In this document: positions 1-8,856 of the stretch, piece by piece
Layout of the letters: each line of letters starts with the position of its first letter
How positions within the stretch are numbered: position 1 is the first letter of the stretch
Source: Clostridiales bacterium Firm_16
GTDB lineage: Bacteria; Bacillota; Clostridia; Saccharofermentanales; Saccharofermentanaceae
Direction: 5' to 3'
NCBI GenBank assembly: GCA_001604185.1
Contig: LVAV01000032.1
Coordinates: 186,001 to 250,000, forward strand
DNA: 64,000 nt
Notes under the pieces: generated by a model
Databases searched by the model: none
Seen by the model: only the letters and a program-made list of their open reading frames with translations
Told to the model about the DNA's origin: nothing
Position numbers and translations under genes: made by a program

Positions 1-379
1 CATGATCGCCAAGACCGAGGCCATGGGTATGGGCGACGTCAAGTTGCTGGTACCTTGCGGTCTCCTGTGTGGTCTGCGTGGTCTGATCTTCATGGTATTT
101 ATCGCTTTCATCACCGCAGCCGTCGTTGCGATCCCGCTTCTTTTCAGAAAGCGCAGAAGAATCGCCCGTGAAGAACGGGAGATCCGTGAGAGTCCCGATC
201 CGGCCAAGGCTCGCAAGATCCTCGCTAAGAAGAAGCGCGAGATGCACTTTGCAGACGATCCGGATTATCTGGCTTTCGGTCCTTTCCTGGTACTGGGCAC
301 AGTTCTTTTCCTGCTGTATGAGCCTTATTTCTTTGATCTGTTCAACACCTATATCGCACCAAGGTTCGGGAGCATCTGA
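1..379 (+). CDS. Prepilin peptidase (A24 family), C-terminal part
   Basis: This is the 3' part of a gene that enters from the left edge, so its start is not in the window. The visible 126 residues carry the GMGDVK motif, which holds the second catalytic aspartate of the type IV prepilin peptidase / preflagellin peptidase family (GxGD membrane aspartyl proteases). It is followed by hydrophobic segments, a basic cytoplasmic loop and a final FGPFL-containing membrane helix, the usual C-terminal layout. The family cleaves and often N-methylates type IV pilin-like precursors at the membrane. Its stop codon overlaps the ATG of the next gene (TGATG at 377-381), so the two are probably translationally coupled. 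The first catalytic Asp lies outside the window, so activity cannot be judged. Confidence 0.85.
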   Translation, partial: MIAKTEAMGMGDVKLLVPCGLLCGLRGLIFMVFIAFITAAVVAIPLLFRKRRRIAREEREIRESPDPAKARKILAKKKREMHFADDPDYLAFGPFLVLGTVLFLLYEPYFFDLFNTYIAPRFGSI

Positions 380-1392
380 TGGAAGAGCGACCAAGAAGTA
401 CCCAACCCAGTCTGCGTTCCATCTGGACAGACTATATCTGGCCATTTATCGGTCTGCCGAAATATCCCGGCATCGGACTGATCCTTTTTACCTGCTTCGG
501 TTCTTCCCTGCTGGTACAGTTGATCTGGCAGAATCTGCCGGATGAGCAGCTGTTCTTCTCGAAGACATCTCTGATTGGGTACGCCTTTGTTACTATTGTC
601 CGGTTGCTGCTTCTTCTGATGACCTTTGTCATTGTGACGGAACAATTCCGGATCAAGGATCACCACATCTGGGGCCGAAATCCGGGTCTCGGCGCCTTCT
701 TCATGAGTTTTCTCGCCGGAGCGCCTGCGATGCTCATCTCCACCAGCATCCATAACCTGTTTATCTTCCTGGTACTGAAGATGGAGAATCCCCTTCCGTC
801 CCAGCTTTATTACTACATCACATCAGAGAACTCCTTCCAGGGACGTTCTCTGATCCTTATCGTCACCATCCTGTTGCCGGTCATTGTCGAGGAACTCTTC
901 TTCCGTGGCCTGTTTTTCAGCGTCATTCCGGACAAGTGGTGGCTGCGGATCCCGATCCCGGCGCTGGCCAGTACTCTCTTTGCCACCAACCGCCTGGAGT
1001 TCTTCTCTTTCCTGATCATCGGACTCTTCGCTTCCACGGTCCGCTATTTCACGGGCAATGTGCTCTGTTCCTGCCTGACGCGTGGCGGAATCGTCTCCAC
1101 AACGATCCTTCTCGAGAACTTCCTTTCCGCCCTGGATCCGGACAGTGTTCAGAATGCTATCGATTACAGCCGTACGGTACTTTATTCCTCGATCATCGCA
1201 TTGTGTGTCGGTATCGTCATGATGCTGGTCATTGTCAAACAGCTTCGCTTCTACCGATATCTTCAGAAGAACGAAGATATCCGCTGCAATACTCCGGAAG
1301 CAAGACCGATCCCGATTCCGCTCTGGGCGCATTTCCGTCTGGATTTCTTCGCAGGTATCGTATTTATCATCCTTTGCTGGATCTGGTCCTGA
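379..1392 (+). CDS. CPBP-fold intramembrane protein (probable inactive metalloprotease)
   Basis: The 337-residue protein is rich in membrane helices and carries the CPBP (CAAX protease/bacteriocin-processing, Abi) motif 1 as VEELFFRG (E171, E172, R176). In the family, motif 2 is F-x-x-x-H and motif 3 contains a second metal-binding His. Here the matching positions read F201-A-T-N-R205 and L-T-R235, so both histidines appear to be Arg. What is seen is the glutamate motif and fold; what is inferred is loss of metalloprotease activity. The start ATG overlaps the stop of the prepilin peptidase gene, suggesting one operon. A role linked to membrane-protein processing or bacteriocin self-protection is known for relatives but cannot be assigned here. 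Confidence 0.75.
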   Translation: MEERPRSTQPSLRSIWTDYIWPFIGLPKYPGIGLILFTCFGSSLLVQLIWQNLPDEQLFFSKTSLIGYAFVTIVRLLLLLMTFVIVTEQFRIKDHHIWGRNPGLGAFFMSFLAGAPAMLISTSIHNLFIFLVLKMENPLPSQLYYYITSENSFQGRSLILIVTILLPVIVEELFFRGLFFSVIPDKWWLRIPIPALASTLFATNRLEFFSFLIIGLFASTVRYFTGNVLCSCLTRGGIVSTTILLENFLSALDPDSVQNAIDYSRTVLYSSIIALCVGIVMMLVIVKQLRFYRYLQKNEDIRCNTPEARPIPIPLWAHFRLDFFAGIVFIILCWIWS

Positions 1393-1462
1393 TCCGGATC
1401 ATCTTTACCTCTCTACTTTTACGGATTCTGTCGATTTTTGCTCTTTCATCTGTGATTTCGTG

Positions 1463-1468
1463 TATAAT
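1463..1468 (+). promoter_or_regulatory. Possible promoter -10 for the AI-2E family gene
   Basis: A perfect TATAAT lies 69 bases before the ATG at 1537. The best upstream hexamer is TTGCTC at 1438-1443 with a 19-base spacer, so the -35 is weak. Confidence 0.4.
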
Positions 1469-1536
1469 AAATAGATGTGCAAGCTTTCTTGCTTGTACAA
1501 TCACGGCGCAAGGCGTCCAGCACAAGGAGTTCAACG

Positions 1537-3003
1537 ATGGATAATAATGCACGGTATTTAAGAGACCGCGCCACAGTGATGGCCACTGTGAAATATATTC
1601 TTTTTGCCGCCATTATCGGCGCATGTCTCTTCTTCGCCACCAAGCTGGTCGTAATTTTCGTGCCGTTTCTGGTCGGATTCGTTCTGGCGAAAGCGTCCCG
1701 TCTCATCGCTGACGCACTCCTTCTTATTCCGAATCACTTCCAGAAGAAGAAGAAACAGAAGAATGCCAGCCATGAATATATTCCGGCTCCCAAGACCAAG
1801 AAGACCAACGTCATCGTACGCTTCTTCTTCCCGGCCATGGGCGAGAAGAAATATTCCCAGCGTACTCGTGTAACGATCCTGGTTTATGTCCTGCTTCTCA
1901 TCCTTGTCTTCGTCGGTACGATCTGGGCAGTTGGTGCGCTGATCATGCAGATGACCAACGCCATCGAGTATCTCAAAGCGCTAAGTGACAAAATGGCGGC
2001 CAATAACACATCTCTTTCTGATCTGGCTTATAGTTCTATTGAAAATATGCTGAGTTATCTCGGAAGCTTCCTGGATGCCTCAACTATCGAATCTATCCGA
2101 GAGAACTGTCTGTCCTTCGTTGAGGGTTTCGGCACCAAGATCTTCACTTATGCAGAATCCTTCGCAGGCTCTCTTCTCTCTTTACTGGGAAGCATTCCGC
2201 TTGCGATCTTCTACATTATCGCAGTCATTATGAGCGGATATTACTTCATCACCGACGGACGTTCGCTGATGCGTTTCTTCGCCAACAACATCAAGAGCAG
2301 AAGATTCCGTATGCGTACACTCCGTCTTCTCGACAAGCTTTCCTTTACATTGTTCCGTGTATTGGGCGGATATATGGTCCTTCTGATCGTTACATTCGTG
2401 GAGTCCTGGATCGTATTTAAGTTTGCCGATATCAAGTATGCGGCTATCTTCGCCTTTGTTACTGCATTCCTGGATTTCCTGCCGGTACTGGGTATCAGCG
2501 CCACCATGATCCCGATGATGGTCTACGTTACCGCTCAGGGCAATATCCAGGCGCTGGTGATCCTGATCGTCGGTATGACCCTGATGACGATCATCCGCCG
2601 TATCATCGAACCGAAGATCCTCGGAAAGTCCCTGAACATGCACCCGCTGGCCACCGTACTCGGCATGATCATCGGTGTATATATCTGGGGTGCTCTGGGA
2701 TTCCTGATGGGACCTGTGGTCCTGATCATCGTTCTGCAGTCCTTGAAGGTATTCTCCCTGGACAAGAAGCTTCGCCGCTTTATCGAAGGTCTTCTGAACC
2801 GCATCAGCGAAGGGGATGACGAGGAAGATAAGAAGAACATGGGTAAGGATCCGATCGACCCTGCCAAATCCGACAAGAAAAAGAAGCAGTCTGAGAATGA
2901 CGACTCCGGAAAAGATACCGAAGAGTCCGATCCCGAACCCGAAGAACCGGAAGAGATCCCGGATGAGGAAACCACAGAAGATACAGAAAAGACCGGAGAA
3001 TGA
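1537..3003 (+). CDS. AI-2E family transporter (UPF0118)
   Basis: The 488-residue membrane protein has the profile of the AI-2E/UPF0118 exporter-like family (PF01594): an N-terminal helix pair, a long amphipathic region, and a C-terminal block with FADIKYAAIFAFVTAFLDFL, PKILGKSLNMHPL and GVYIWGALGFLMGPVVL. Members include the autoinducer-2 exporter TqsA and Na+/H+ antiporter-like proteins, so the substrate here is unknown. The chosen ATG has AAGGAG eight bases upstream; an in-frame ATG at 1477 has no ribosome binding site. The C terminus is a strongly charged tail of about 50 residues (Lys/Ser then Glu/Asp/Pro), longer than is usual, that should lie in the cytoplasm or at the membrane face. 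The stop codon sits in the loop of its own terminator. Confidence 0.85.
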   Translation: MDNNARYLRDRATVMATVKYILFAAIIGACLFFATKLVVIFVPFLVGFVLAKASRLIADALLLIPNHFQKKKKQKNASHEYIPAPKTKKTNVIVRFFFPAMGEKKYSQRTRVTILVYVLLLILVFVGTIWAVGALIMQMTNAIEYLKALSDKMAANNTSLSDLAYSSIENMLSYLGSFLDASTIESIRENCLSFVEGFGTKIFTYAESFAGSLLSLLGSIPLAIFYIIAVIMSGYYFITDGRSLMRFFANNIKSRRFRMRTLRLLDKLSFTLFRVLGGYMVLLIVTFVESWIVFKFADIKYAAIFAFVTAFLDFLPVLGISATMIPMMVYVTAQGNIQALVILIVGMTLMTIIRRIIEPKILGKSLNMHPLATVLGMIIGVYIWGALGFLMGPVVLIIVLQSLKVFSLDKKLRRFIEGLLNRISEGDDEEDKKNMGKDPIDPAKSDKKKKQSENDDSGKDTEESDPEPEEPEEIPDEETTEDTEKTGE

Positions 3004-3015
3004 CCGGTCTTTTTT
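2987..3015. terminator. Bidirectional intrinsic terminator between convergent genes
   Basis: A perfect 10-bp stem pairs 2987-2996 with 3004-3013 around a 7-base loop (2997-3003) that contains the TGA stop of the AI-2E family gene. T residues follow on the plus strand and T residues also follow on the minus strand, so it can serve the U32 gene that ends at 3037 as well. Confidence 0.85.
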
Positions 3016-3036
3016 CATGTTGTATACTTTACTAAA

Positions 3037-4350
3037 TTACGGCTTAGACTGTTTAGGCTGTTCCTGGCTCTTGAAGATGCCTTCGTCCTTATCCCCGTCC
3101 CGGCTCAGGAAAGAATACTCCGGAAGCGGCCGGTCCACTTTCAGATAGTATTTCATCTCCGAATGCGGCGTGGACTCGATGGGATTCATCTCCTCATCCC
3201 ATATCTCTTCTGCCACGATAGGTTCACAGTAACCCTGCGGCATCAGGACATGCAGCGTATCCCCCTTGAACATCTTGTTTCTCTGGCTGACAATGGCACA
3301 ACCCTTCTGCTCGTCGTATCCGGTCACCACGCCCACGACGAAAGCCGGTCTATGGTACGTCTTATCCGGGAAGATCTGAGCATTCTCTCCGGGCTTATCG
3401 TAGAAGAAACCTGTCGCAAATTCACGATGCACGGTACGATCCAGCATCTGCTGCCACTTTGGATCTTCCTGGTAGCCTGTGGGATCCTGCATATACAGAT
3501 CCACGGCTTCCCTATAGGCCTTCGTCACGCTTGCCGCGTAAAAAGATCCCTTAATTCTTCCTTCGATCTTGAAGCTGGTGATGCCCGCCGCGATCAGTTC
3601 CGGGACATGCCCGATCATGCAGATATCTTTGGAATTGAAAATATATGTGCCCCTCTCATCTTCCTGGATCGGAAGCGGTGCTTCAAGGCGTTTCTCCTCC
3701 ACCACATAATACCCCCAGCGGCATGGCTGGGCACAGCTTCCGCTGTTGGCGGAACGACCGGTAAAATAGTTGGAAAGAAGACATCTTCCGGAATAGGATA
3801 CGCACATGGCTCCGTGAACGAAGCACTCCAGTTCCAGATCCGCCGGAATAGCCTTGCGGATCGCCTTGATCTCTTCAAGTGTCAGTTCTCTGGCCAGAAC
3901 CACACGCTTGGCGCCCTGCTCGTACCAGAACATACAACCTTCACTGTTGGTCACACTGGCCTGAGTGCTGATATGGATCTCCATATCCGGCGCCAGGCGT
4001 CTTACTTTACGAAAGATTCCTGCATCCGATATGATCAGCGCGTCCATGCCGATGGAGGAAAGAAACAGGATTTCTTCATCAAGAGCGGCAATATCCGCCT
4101 CATGGGCCATGACATTCACGGTACAATAGCACTTCACGCCATGCTCATGCGCATAGCGGACGCCCTCTTCCATCTCTTCGTGGGTAAAGTTATCACTGAA
4201 AGTACGAAGTCCGAACTGCTTTCCGGACATATAGACCGCATCGGCACCATATGCTACTGCTGTCTTGAGCTTGTCGAGATTTCCTGCCGGGGCCAGTACC
4301 TCCGGTGCAGGAATACCTAAAGTCGCAGCTTCTTTGTGCAAAGACTCCAT
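3037..4350 (-). CDS. trhP: U32 family peptidase-like tRNA hydroxylase (TrhP type)
   Basis: A 437-residue U32 family protein. It opens with PEVLAPAGNLDKLKTAV and a GADAVYMSGKQFGLR block, and carries the family signature around ELECFVHGAMCVSYSGRC...S with the cysteine pattern continuing into GSCAQPCRWGYY. Members once called collagenase-like peptidases are now known as prephenate-dependent tRNA U34 hydroxylases (TrhP) that start the mo5U/cmo5U-type wobble modification with an iron-sulfur cluster. The gene follows mltG after 59 bases; in Bacillus the equivalent yrrN-yrrO genes also follow yrrL (mltG). The start is the ATG at 4350, eight bases after AGGAG; an in-frame GTG at 4359 overlaps the ribosome site and is unlikely. 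Which of the two Bacillus paralogs it matches is inferred from length only. Confidence 0.8.
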   Translation of the reverse strand: MESLHKEAATLGIPAPEVLAPAGNLDKLKTAVAYGADAVYMSGKQFGLRTFSDNFTHEEMEEGVRYAHEHGVKCYCTVNVMAHEADIAALDEEILFLSSIGMDALIISDAGIFRKVRRLAPDMEIHISTQASVTNSEGCMFWYEQGAKRVVLARELTLEEIKAIRKAIPADLELECFVHGAMCVSYSGRCLLSNYFTGRSANSGSCAQPCRWGYYVVEEKRLEAPLPIQEDERGTYIFNSKDICMIGHVPELIAAGITSFKIEGRIKGSFYAASVTKAYREAVDLYMQDPTGYQEDPKWQQMLDRTVHREFATGFFYDKPGENAQIFPDKTYHRPAFVVGVVTGYDEQKGCAIVSQRNKMFKGDTLHVLMPQGYCEPIVAEEIWDEEMNPIESTPHSEMKYYLKVDRPLPEYSFLSRDGDKDEGIFKSQEQPKQSKP

Positions 4351-4409
4351 CTCGCTCACTCCTCATTCACATAAGTCTGAAGATCCCGGTCGAATAATCC
4401 GATCCGGTA

Positions 4410-5585
4410 TTAATCTTCATCTGTATCATGCGGTTCATCATCTGTCTGGACCGGATTATCGTTCCAGTTATCCTTATACTTCGCAACATTCGCTTCATGC
4501 TCTTCCTTCGTTACAGCGAAAGCCGTACGTCCGTCGCCCTTGGCGCAGAAGTAATAGAAATTGCAGTTCGGTTCCGGATAAAGCGCTGCCTGGATGGCAT
4601 CCAGACTCGGCATACAGATCGGTCCCGGCGGAAGTCCCGGGTATTTATACGTATTGTACGGACTATCCCATTCCAGGTCATCGGCTGTTGCTGCCCACAC
4701 ATGCTCCATGCCTGCCTTCTCACGCAGGTAGTTGATAGAAGCACAAGATCCCAGGAAATGCATATCGTCATTCTCGGATTTCAGACGGTTATGGAAGACC
4801 GCGGAGATATAGAGCATATCCGTCTTATCTGTCGTCTCCATCTGGATCAGGGACGCAAGCGTCATGACCTCATCCATGGACATGTTCAACTTCTCGGCAC
4901 GCTCATAGAACTCATCGTACAGCTTCACGTTCATGTTACGCAAGAATGTGGAGATGATCTCCTCCTCACTGGCGTTCATATCGAAATCATATGTATCCGG
5001 GAAAAGATATCCGCTGAGGATATAGTCACGGTCGTCATTCTGCTTGATGGACGAAACGAAAGGATAGTTAACGAAGAGGTCCGGGCTGTTCATGCACTCA
5101 TCCAGACGCTTCTCACTGAATGCCAGACCCTTCTCCTTCAATCTGTCCTTGATCTGCTTATAAGTAAAACCTTCCGGGAACGTAATACGTACTACTTCCG
5201 GTTCCTGACAGAGGATATACATCATCTCATCGTAGGAAAGGTCAGGCGTCAAGAAATGGGTACCGGCCAAATAGCCACCGTCAAATCCGTTGAACTTACT
5301 CATGACCGAGAACGTCAGGGTATTCTTTATCAATCCTGAATCCTTCAGTTTCTCGGCAATATCGCTTGTGGTATCACCGGAACGGATAACGATCATGACA
5401 GCACCCGGCGTATTCTGGTTAATAACCAGATCACCGTTACTGATAGACTTCTTCAGATTCTCGAAACGGGCATTCTGGGACAACACGTAGTTGTATCCCA
5501 GGAAAACTCCCAGGATACCGCTGACGATCACACACGCAACGATGATCAACACGCGCAGTGCTGTCGATACTTTTCTAGAAAACAT
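4410..5585 (-). CDS. mltG: Endolytic murein transglycosylase MltG (YceG-like)
   Basis: A 391-residue membrane-anchored lytic transglycosylase that cuts nascent glycan strands and so sets peptidoglycan chain length. One N-terminal membrane segment (about residues 12-34) precedes a LysM-like region (VIRSGDTTSDIAEKLKDSGLI) and the YceG catalytic domain. The motif LASLIQMET holds the expected catalytic Glu (E250 with this start; equivalent to E218 of the E. coli enzyme by my recall). The hallmark SPYNTYKYPGLPPGPI and the C-terminal FYYFCAKGDG...F..T..EH are present. Start: the ATG at 5585 has AAGGAG ten bases upstream; an in-frame GTG at 5609 lies before that site. It sits in a run der-typA-mltG-U32. 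The tail is acidic (DEPHDTDED). Confidence 0.9.
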   Translation of the reverse strand: MFSRKVSTALRVLIIVACVIVSGILGVFLGYNYVLSQNARFENLKKSISNGDLVINQNTPGAVMIVIRSGDTTSDIAEKLKDSGLIKNTLTFSVMSKFNGFDGGYLAGTHFLTPDLSYDEMMYILCQEPEVVRITFPEGFTYKQIKDRLKEKGLAFSEKRLDECMNSPDLFVNYPFVSSIKQNDDRDYILSGYLFPDTYDFDMNASEEEIISTFLRNMNVKLYDEFYERAEKLNMSMDEVMTLASLIQMETTDKTDMLYISAVFHNRLKSENDDMHFLGSCASINYLREKAGMEHVWAATADDLEWDSPYNTYKYPGLPPGPICMPSLDAIQAALYPEPNCNFYYFCAKGDGRTAFAVTKEEHEANVAKYKDNWNDNPVQTDDEPHDTDED

Positions 5586-5638
5586 GACGTCTTCTCTCCT
5601 TATCTCCACCCCGTCCCGTCTGCTGGCGGGAAAGCCGG

Positions 5639-7480
5639 TCAGCTGTTCTTCTTGGCAGCGCGGTCCTTAGCGCGGAGCTCAGTGCTCAGGATCTTCTTAC
5701 GAAGACGGATATTCTTCGGCGTCACTTCACAAAGCTCATCGTCACCTACAAACTCGAGGCACTGCTCCAGACTGTAGTTCAGCGGAGGTGTAAGACGAAG
5801 TGCATCGTCCGAGCCGGCAGCACGCATATTCGTAACGTGCTTCTTCTTGCAGACATTAACCGTGATATCTTCGTTCTTCGGGTTGATACCTACGATCATG
5901 CCCTCATATACAGGCGTTCCGGCACCGATAAAGAGTTGTCCTCTCTCCTGTGCGTTATAAAGACCATATGTCATCGCTTCACCGCTCTCAAAGGCAACCA
6001 GTACGCCATGGGAACGGGTCTCGATCTCGCCTGCAAATGGCTCAAAACCGCTGATTACGCTGTTCATTATACCATTGCCCTTAGTGTCGGTCAAAAACTC
6101 GGTACGATAGCCGAGGATACCACGGGAAGGCACTTTGAACTCCAGACGGGTATAGCCTTTCTCCGGCGGGAACATGTTCACCATCTCTGCTTTTCTTGCA
6201 CCCAGCTTCTCGATAACCGCACCGACATAATCCTCCGGCACGTCGATGAGAAGCATCTCGACAGGCTCACACAGTACGCCGTCTACTTCCTTAAGGATAA
6301 CCTGCGGACGGGATACCTGGAACTCATAACCTTCACGACGCATAGTCTCGATGAGGATAGAAAGGTGGAGCTCACCTCTTCCCTTTACAACGAAAGCCTC
6401 TGTCGTATCTGTCTCTTCCAGTCTCATGGATACGTTGGTCTCCATCTCCTTGAAGAGTCGGTCACGAAGGTGACGGGATGTTACGAATTTACCGTCCTGT
6501 CCGGCAAAAGGACTGTCATTTACGGAGAATGTCATGGCGATCGTCGGCTCGTCGATATCTACGAACGGCATCGGCTCCGGGCAATCCTGCGCACAGATCG
6601 TATCACCGATGTTGATCTCCGGGATACCGGCAACACAAACGATCTCACCTACCGATGCTTCCTGAACTTCCTGACGGCCGAGACCGGAGAAACGCAGGAG
6701 CTTCACGATACGTGCATTCTTGGTTGTATTGTCATCGTAGGTACATACTACGACCGGCTGGTTCTGCTTGATGGAACCTCTCTCGATACGGCCGATAGCA
6801 ATTCTTCCGATATACGGATCCGAGTCGATATTACTTACCAGCAACTGCAGCGGTCCTTCCGTATCTCCTTCCGGACATGGGATATTATCGATAATGGCAT
6901 CCAGAAGCGGGCAGAAATCCAGTTTTTTGCCATCGATATAATCCTGCAGGTCATTGCAGGCGATACCGACCTTACCGGATGTATAGATGATCGGGAAATC
7001 GATCTGATCGTCATCAGCGCCCAGCTCAATGAAGAGCTCCAGTACCATGTCGACAACTTCGATGGCACGCTCGTCCGGACGGTCGATCTTATTGATGCAG
7101 ACGATCGGCTTGAGACCCATCTCCAAAGCCTTACGCAGAACGAAACGTGTCTGCGGCATCGGTCCGTCATAGGCATCGACTACCAGAAGTACACCGTCAA
7201 CCATCTTCAATACACGCTCTACCTCACCGCCGAAGTCTGCGTGGCCGGGAGTATCTACAACGTTGATTCGATAGTTCTTGTAAGAGATCGCCGTATTCTT
7301 GGCAAGGATCGTGATACCTCTTTCACGCTCGAGGTCGTTACTGTCCATGACCTGCTCCACGATCTGCTCATTCTCACGATAGATACCGGCCTGCTTGAGC
7401 ATGGAGTCTACGATGGTCGTCTTACCATGGTCAACGTGTGCGATGATCGCAATGTTTCTTAAGTTCTCAATCTTTGTCAT
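5639..7480 (-). CDS. typA: Ribosome-associated GTPase TypA/BipA
   Basis: A 613-residue translational GTPase of the TypA/BipA family, which binds the 70S ribosome near the EF-G site and supports ribosome assembly and stress growth. G1 is AHVDHGKTT, the switch region RERGITI, G3 [11 protein letters not shown] and G4 NKIDRPDER, followed by domain II, an EF-G-like domain III/V and the TypA-specific C-terminal domain ([18 protein letters not shown]). Length is normal. The chosen start ATG at 7480 gives [13 protein letters not shown], the usual N terminus; a second ATG at 7492 is also possible but lies only one base from the GAAGGG ribosome site. Both starts lie inside the 3' end of der, so the genes overlap and are likely co-translated. 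Confidence 0.93.
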   Translation of the reverse strand: MTKIENLRNIAIIAHVDHGKTTIVDSMLKQAGIYRENEQIVEQVMDSNDLERERGITILAKNTAISYKNYRINVVDTPGHADFGGEVERVLKMVDGVLLVVDAYDGPMPQTRFVLRKALEMGLKPIVCINKIDRPDERAIEVVDMVLELFIELGADDDQIDFPIIYTSGKVGIACNDLQDYIDGKKLDFCPLLDAIIDNIPCPEGDTEGPLQLLVSNIDSDPYIGRIAIGRIERGSIKQNQPVVVCTYDDNTTKNARIVKLLRFSGLGRQEVQEASVGEIVCVAGIPEINIGDTICAQDCPEPMPFVDIDEPTIAMTFSVNDSPFAGQDGKFVTSRHLRDRLFKEMETNVSMRLEETDTTEAFVVKGRGELHLSILIETMRREGYEFQVSRPQVILKEVDGVLCEPVEMLLIDVPEDYVGAVIEKLGARKAEMVNMFPPEKGYTRLEFKVPSRGILGYRTEFLTDTKGNGIMNSVISGFEPFAGEIETRSHGVLVAFESGEAMTYGLYNAQERGQLFIGAGTPVYEGMIVGINPKNEDITVNVCKKKHVTNMRAAGSDDALRLTPPLNYSLEQCLEFVGDDELCEVTPKNIRLRKKILSTELRAKDRAAKKNS

Positions 7481-8834
7481 ACTTATTGTCATTCCCTTCT
7501 GGTTTAAGATCCTTTTTCTTATCTTTTTCCCTCATGTATATTCGTATCGGCGTACCGACGAAATCAAAGTTCTTGCGGAACTGGTTTTCCAGATACCGTT
7601 CATATGAGAAATGCATCAGATTGCTGTCATTGACGAACAGGATAAACTGTGGCGGATAGACCGCAACCTGCGTGCCGTAATAGATCTTGAGATGTTTACC
7701 CTTATCCTGCGGAGTCGGAACCATCGCCACACACTCCGTAAGCAGGTCATTAAGAACACCGGTCTTCAGACGCTTGCCTGCGTTCTCATAAGCATGCTTG
7801 ATCTGCTCGAAAAGCTTGTCCACTCTCTGACCGGTCTTGGCAGAGATGAACACTACCGGTGCATAGCTCATGAAGGAAAAACGCTCGCGCAGTTGCTTCT
7901 CCATGGCCTCCAGCGTACCCGTTTCCTTCTCGATCAGGTCCCACTTATTGACAGCGAAGACACAAGCTTTGCCGGCATTATGGGCATAGCCTGCTACCTT
8001 CGTGTCCTGCTCTGTAACGCCTTCTACGGCATCGATAAGGATCACACATACATTGGCCTTCTCGATCGCCGAGAGAGAGCGGATCATGCTGTACTTCTCG
8101 ACAGCATCCTCGATACGGCCCTTCTTACGAAGACCGGCTGTATCCACAATAGTGAATTTACCATGCTTATTGATGACAAGGGAATCGATCGCGTCTCGAG
8201 TCGTGCCCGGAATATCAGAAACGATACAACGTTCCTGTCCGGTCATATAATTGGAAAGAGAAGATTTACCGGCATTCGGCTTACCGATCAGCGCCACGCG
8301 GATGGTCTCATTCTCTTCTTCTTCGCTCATTTCTTTCGGGAAATGGTCATAGATCGCATCCAGCATCTCGCCCAGTCCCAGACGATGGGAAGCCGAGATC
8401 GGATAGACCTCACCCAGTCCCAGGTTATAGAATTCATACATTTCCGTCGGCGGCTCACCCACGTGGTCCACCTTATTGACCACCAGCACCACCGGACGGT
8501 TCGCCTTGCGGAGCATGATGGCGATCTCTTCATCTGCAGCCGTAAGACCCGACTGGATATCGCACATAAAAAGGATCACATCCGCAGTCTCGATGGCGAT
8601 CTCGGCCTGCATGCGCATACCCTTGAGGATCACGTCTTCCGACTCCGGCTCAATACCACCGGTATCGATCATGACGAATTCCTTCTCACGCCATACCGTC
8701 TCTGCATAGATACGGTCACGGGTCACGCCGGGTTCGTCGTGTACGATAGAGATACGTTCTCCGTACAGCGCGTTAAAAAGCGAGGATTTGCCCACATTCG
8801 GACGTCCTACGATCGCAACAACCGGTTTACTCAT
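7467..8834 (-). CDS. der: Ribosome biogenesis GTPase Der (EngA)
   Basis: A 455-residue protein with two tandem GTPase domains and a C-terminal KH-like domain, the defining layout of Der, required for 50S subunit maturation. Domain 1 has GRPNVGKSS, DEPGVTRDR, DTGG and NKVD; domain 2 has GKPNAGKSS, DIPGTTRDAIDS, DTAGLRKK and NKWD. The C-terminal part (KHLKIYYGTQVAVYPPQFILF..., FVGTPIRIYMREK) matches the KH-like end. The ATG at 8834 has AAGGAG nine bases upstream; the longer frame to 8891 has no support. It lies 22 bases after a DUF512 radical-SAM gene, a pairing often seen in Clostridia, and its end overlaps the start of typA. Confidence 0.95.
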   Translation of the reverse strand: MSKPVVAIVGRPNVGKSSLFNALYGERISIVHDEPGVTRDRIYAETVWREKEFVMIDTGGIEPESEDVILKGMRMQAEIAIETADVILFMCDIQSGLTAADEEIAIMLRKANRPVVLVVNKVDHVGEPPTEMYEFYNLGLGEVYPISASHRLGLGEMLDAIYDHFPKEMSEEEENETIRVALIGKPNAGKSSLSNYMTGQERCIVSDIPGTTRDAIDSLVINKHGKFTIVDTAGLRKKGRIEDAVEKYSMIRSLSAIEKANVCVILIDAVEGVTEQDTKVAGYAHNAGKACVFAVNKWDLIEKETGTLEAMEKQLRERFSFMSYAPVVFISAKTGQRVDKLFEQIKHAYENAGKRLKTGVLNDLLTECVAMVPTPQDKGKHLKIYYGTQVAVYPPQFILFVNDSNLMHFSYERYLENQFRKNFDFVGTPIRIYMREKDKKKDLKPEGNDNKYDKD

Positions 8835-8856
8835 CCTTTCGTGCTCCTTTCTTCTA

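Noticed and set aside
1477-1536. Upstream extension of the AI-2E family gene to the ATG at 1477
   Set aside because: No ribosome site there, whereas the ATG at 1537 has AAGGAG at good spacing and gives the usual N terminus.
5837-7462. 541-codon plus-strand ORF opposite typA
   Set aside because: Antisense shadow of a highly conserved gene; no domain and no ribosome site.
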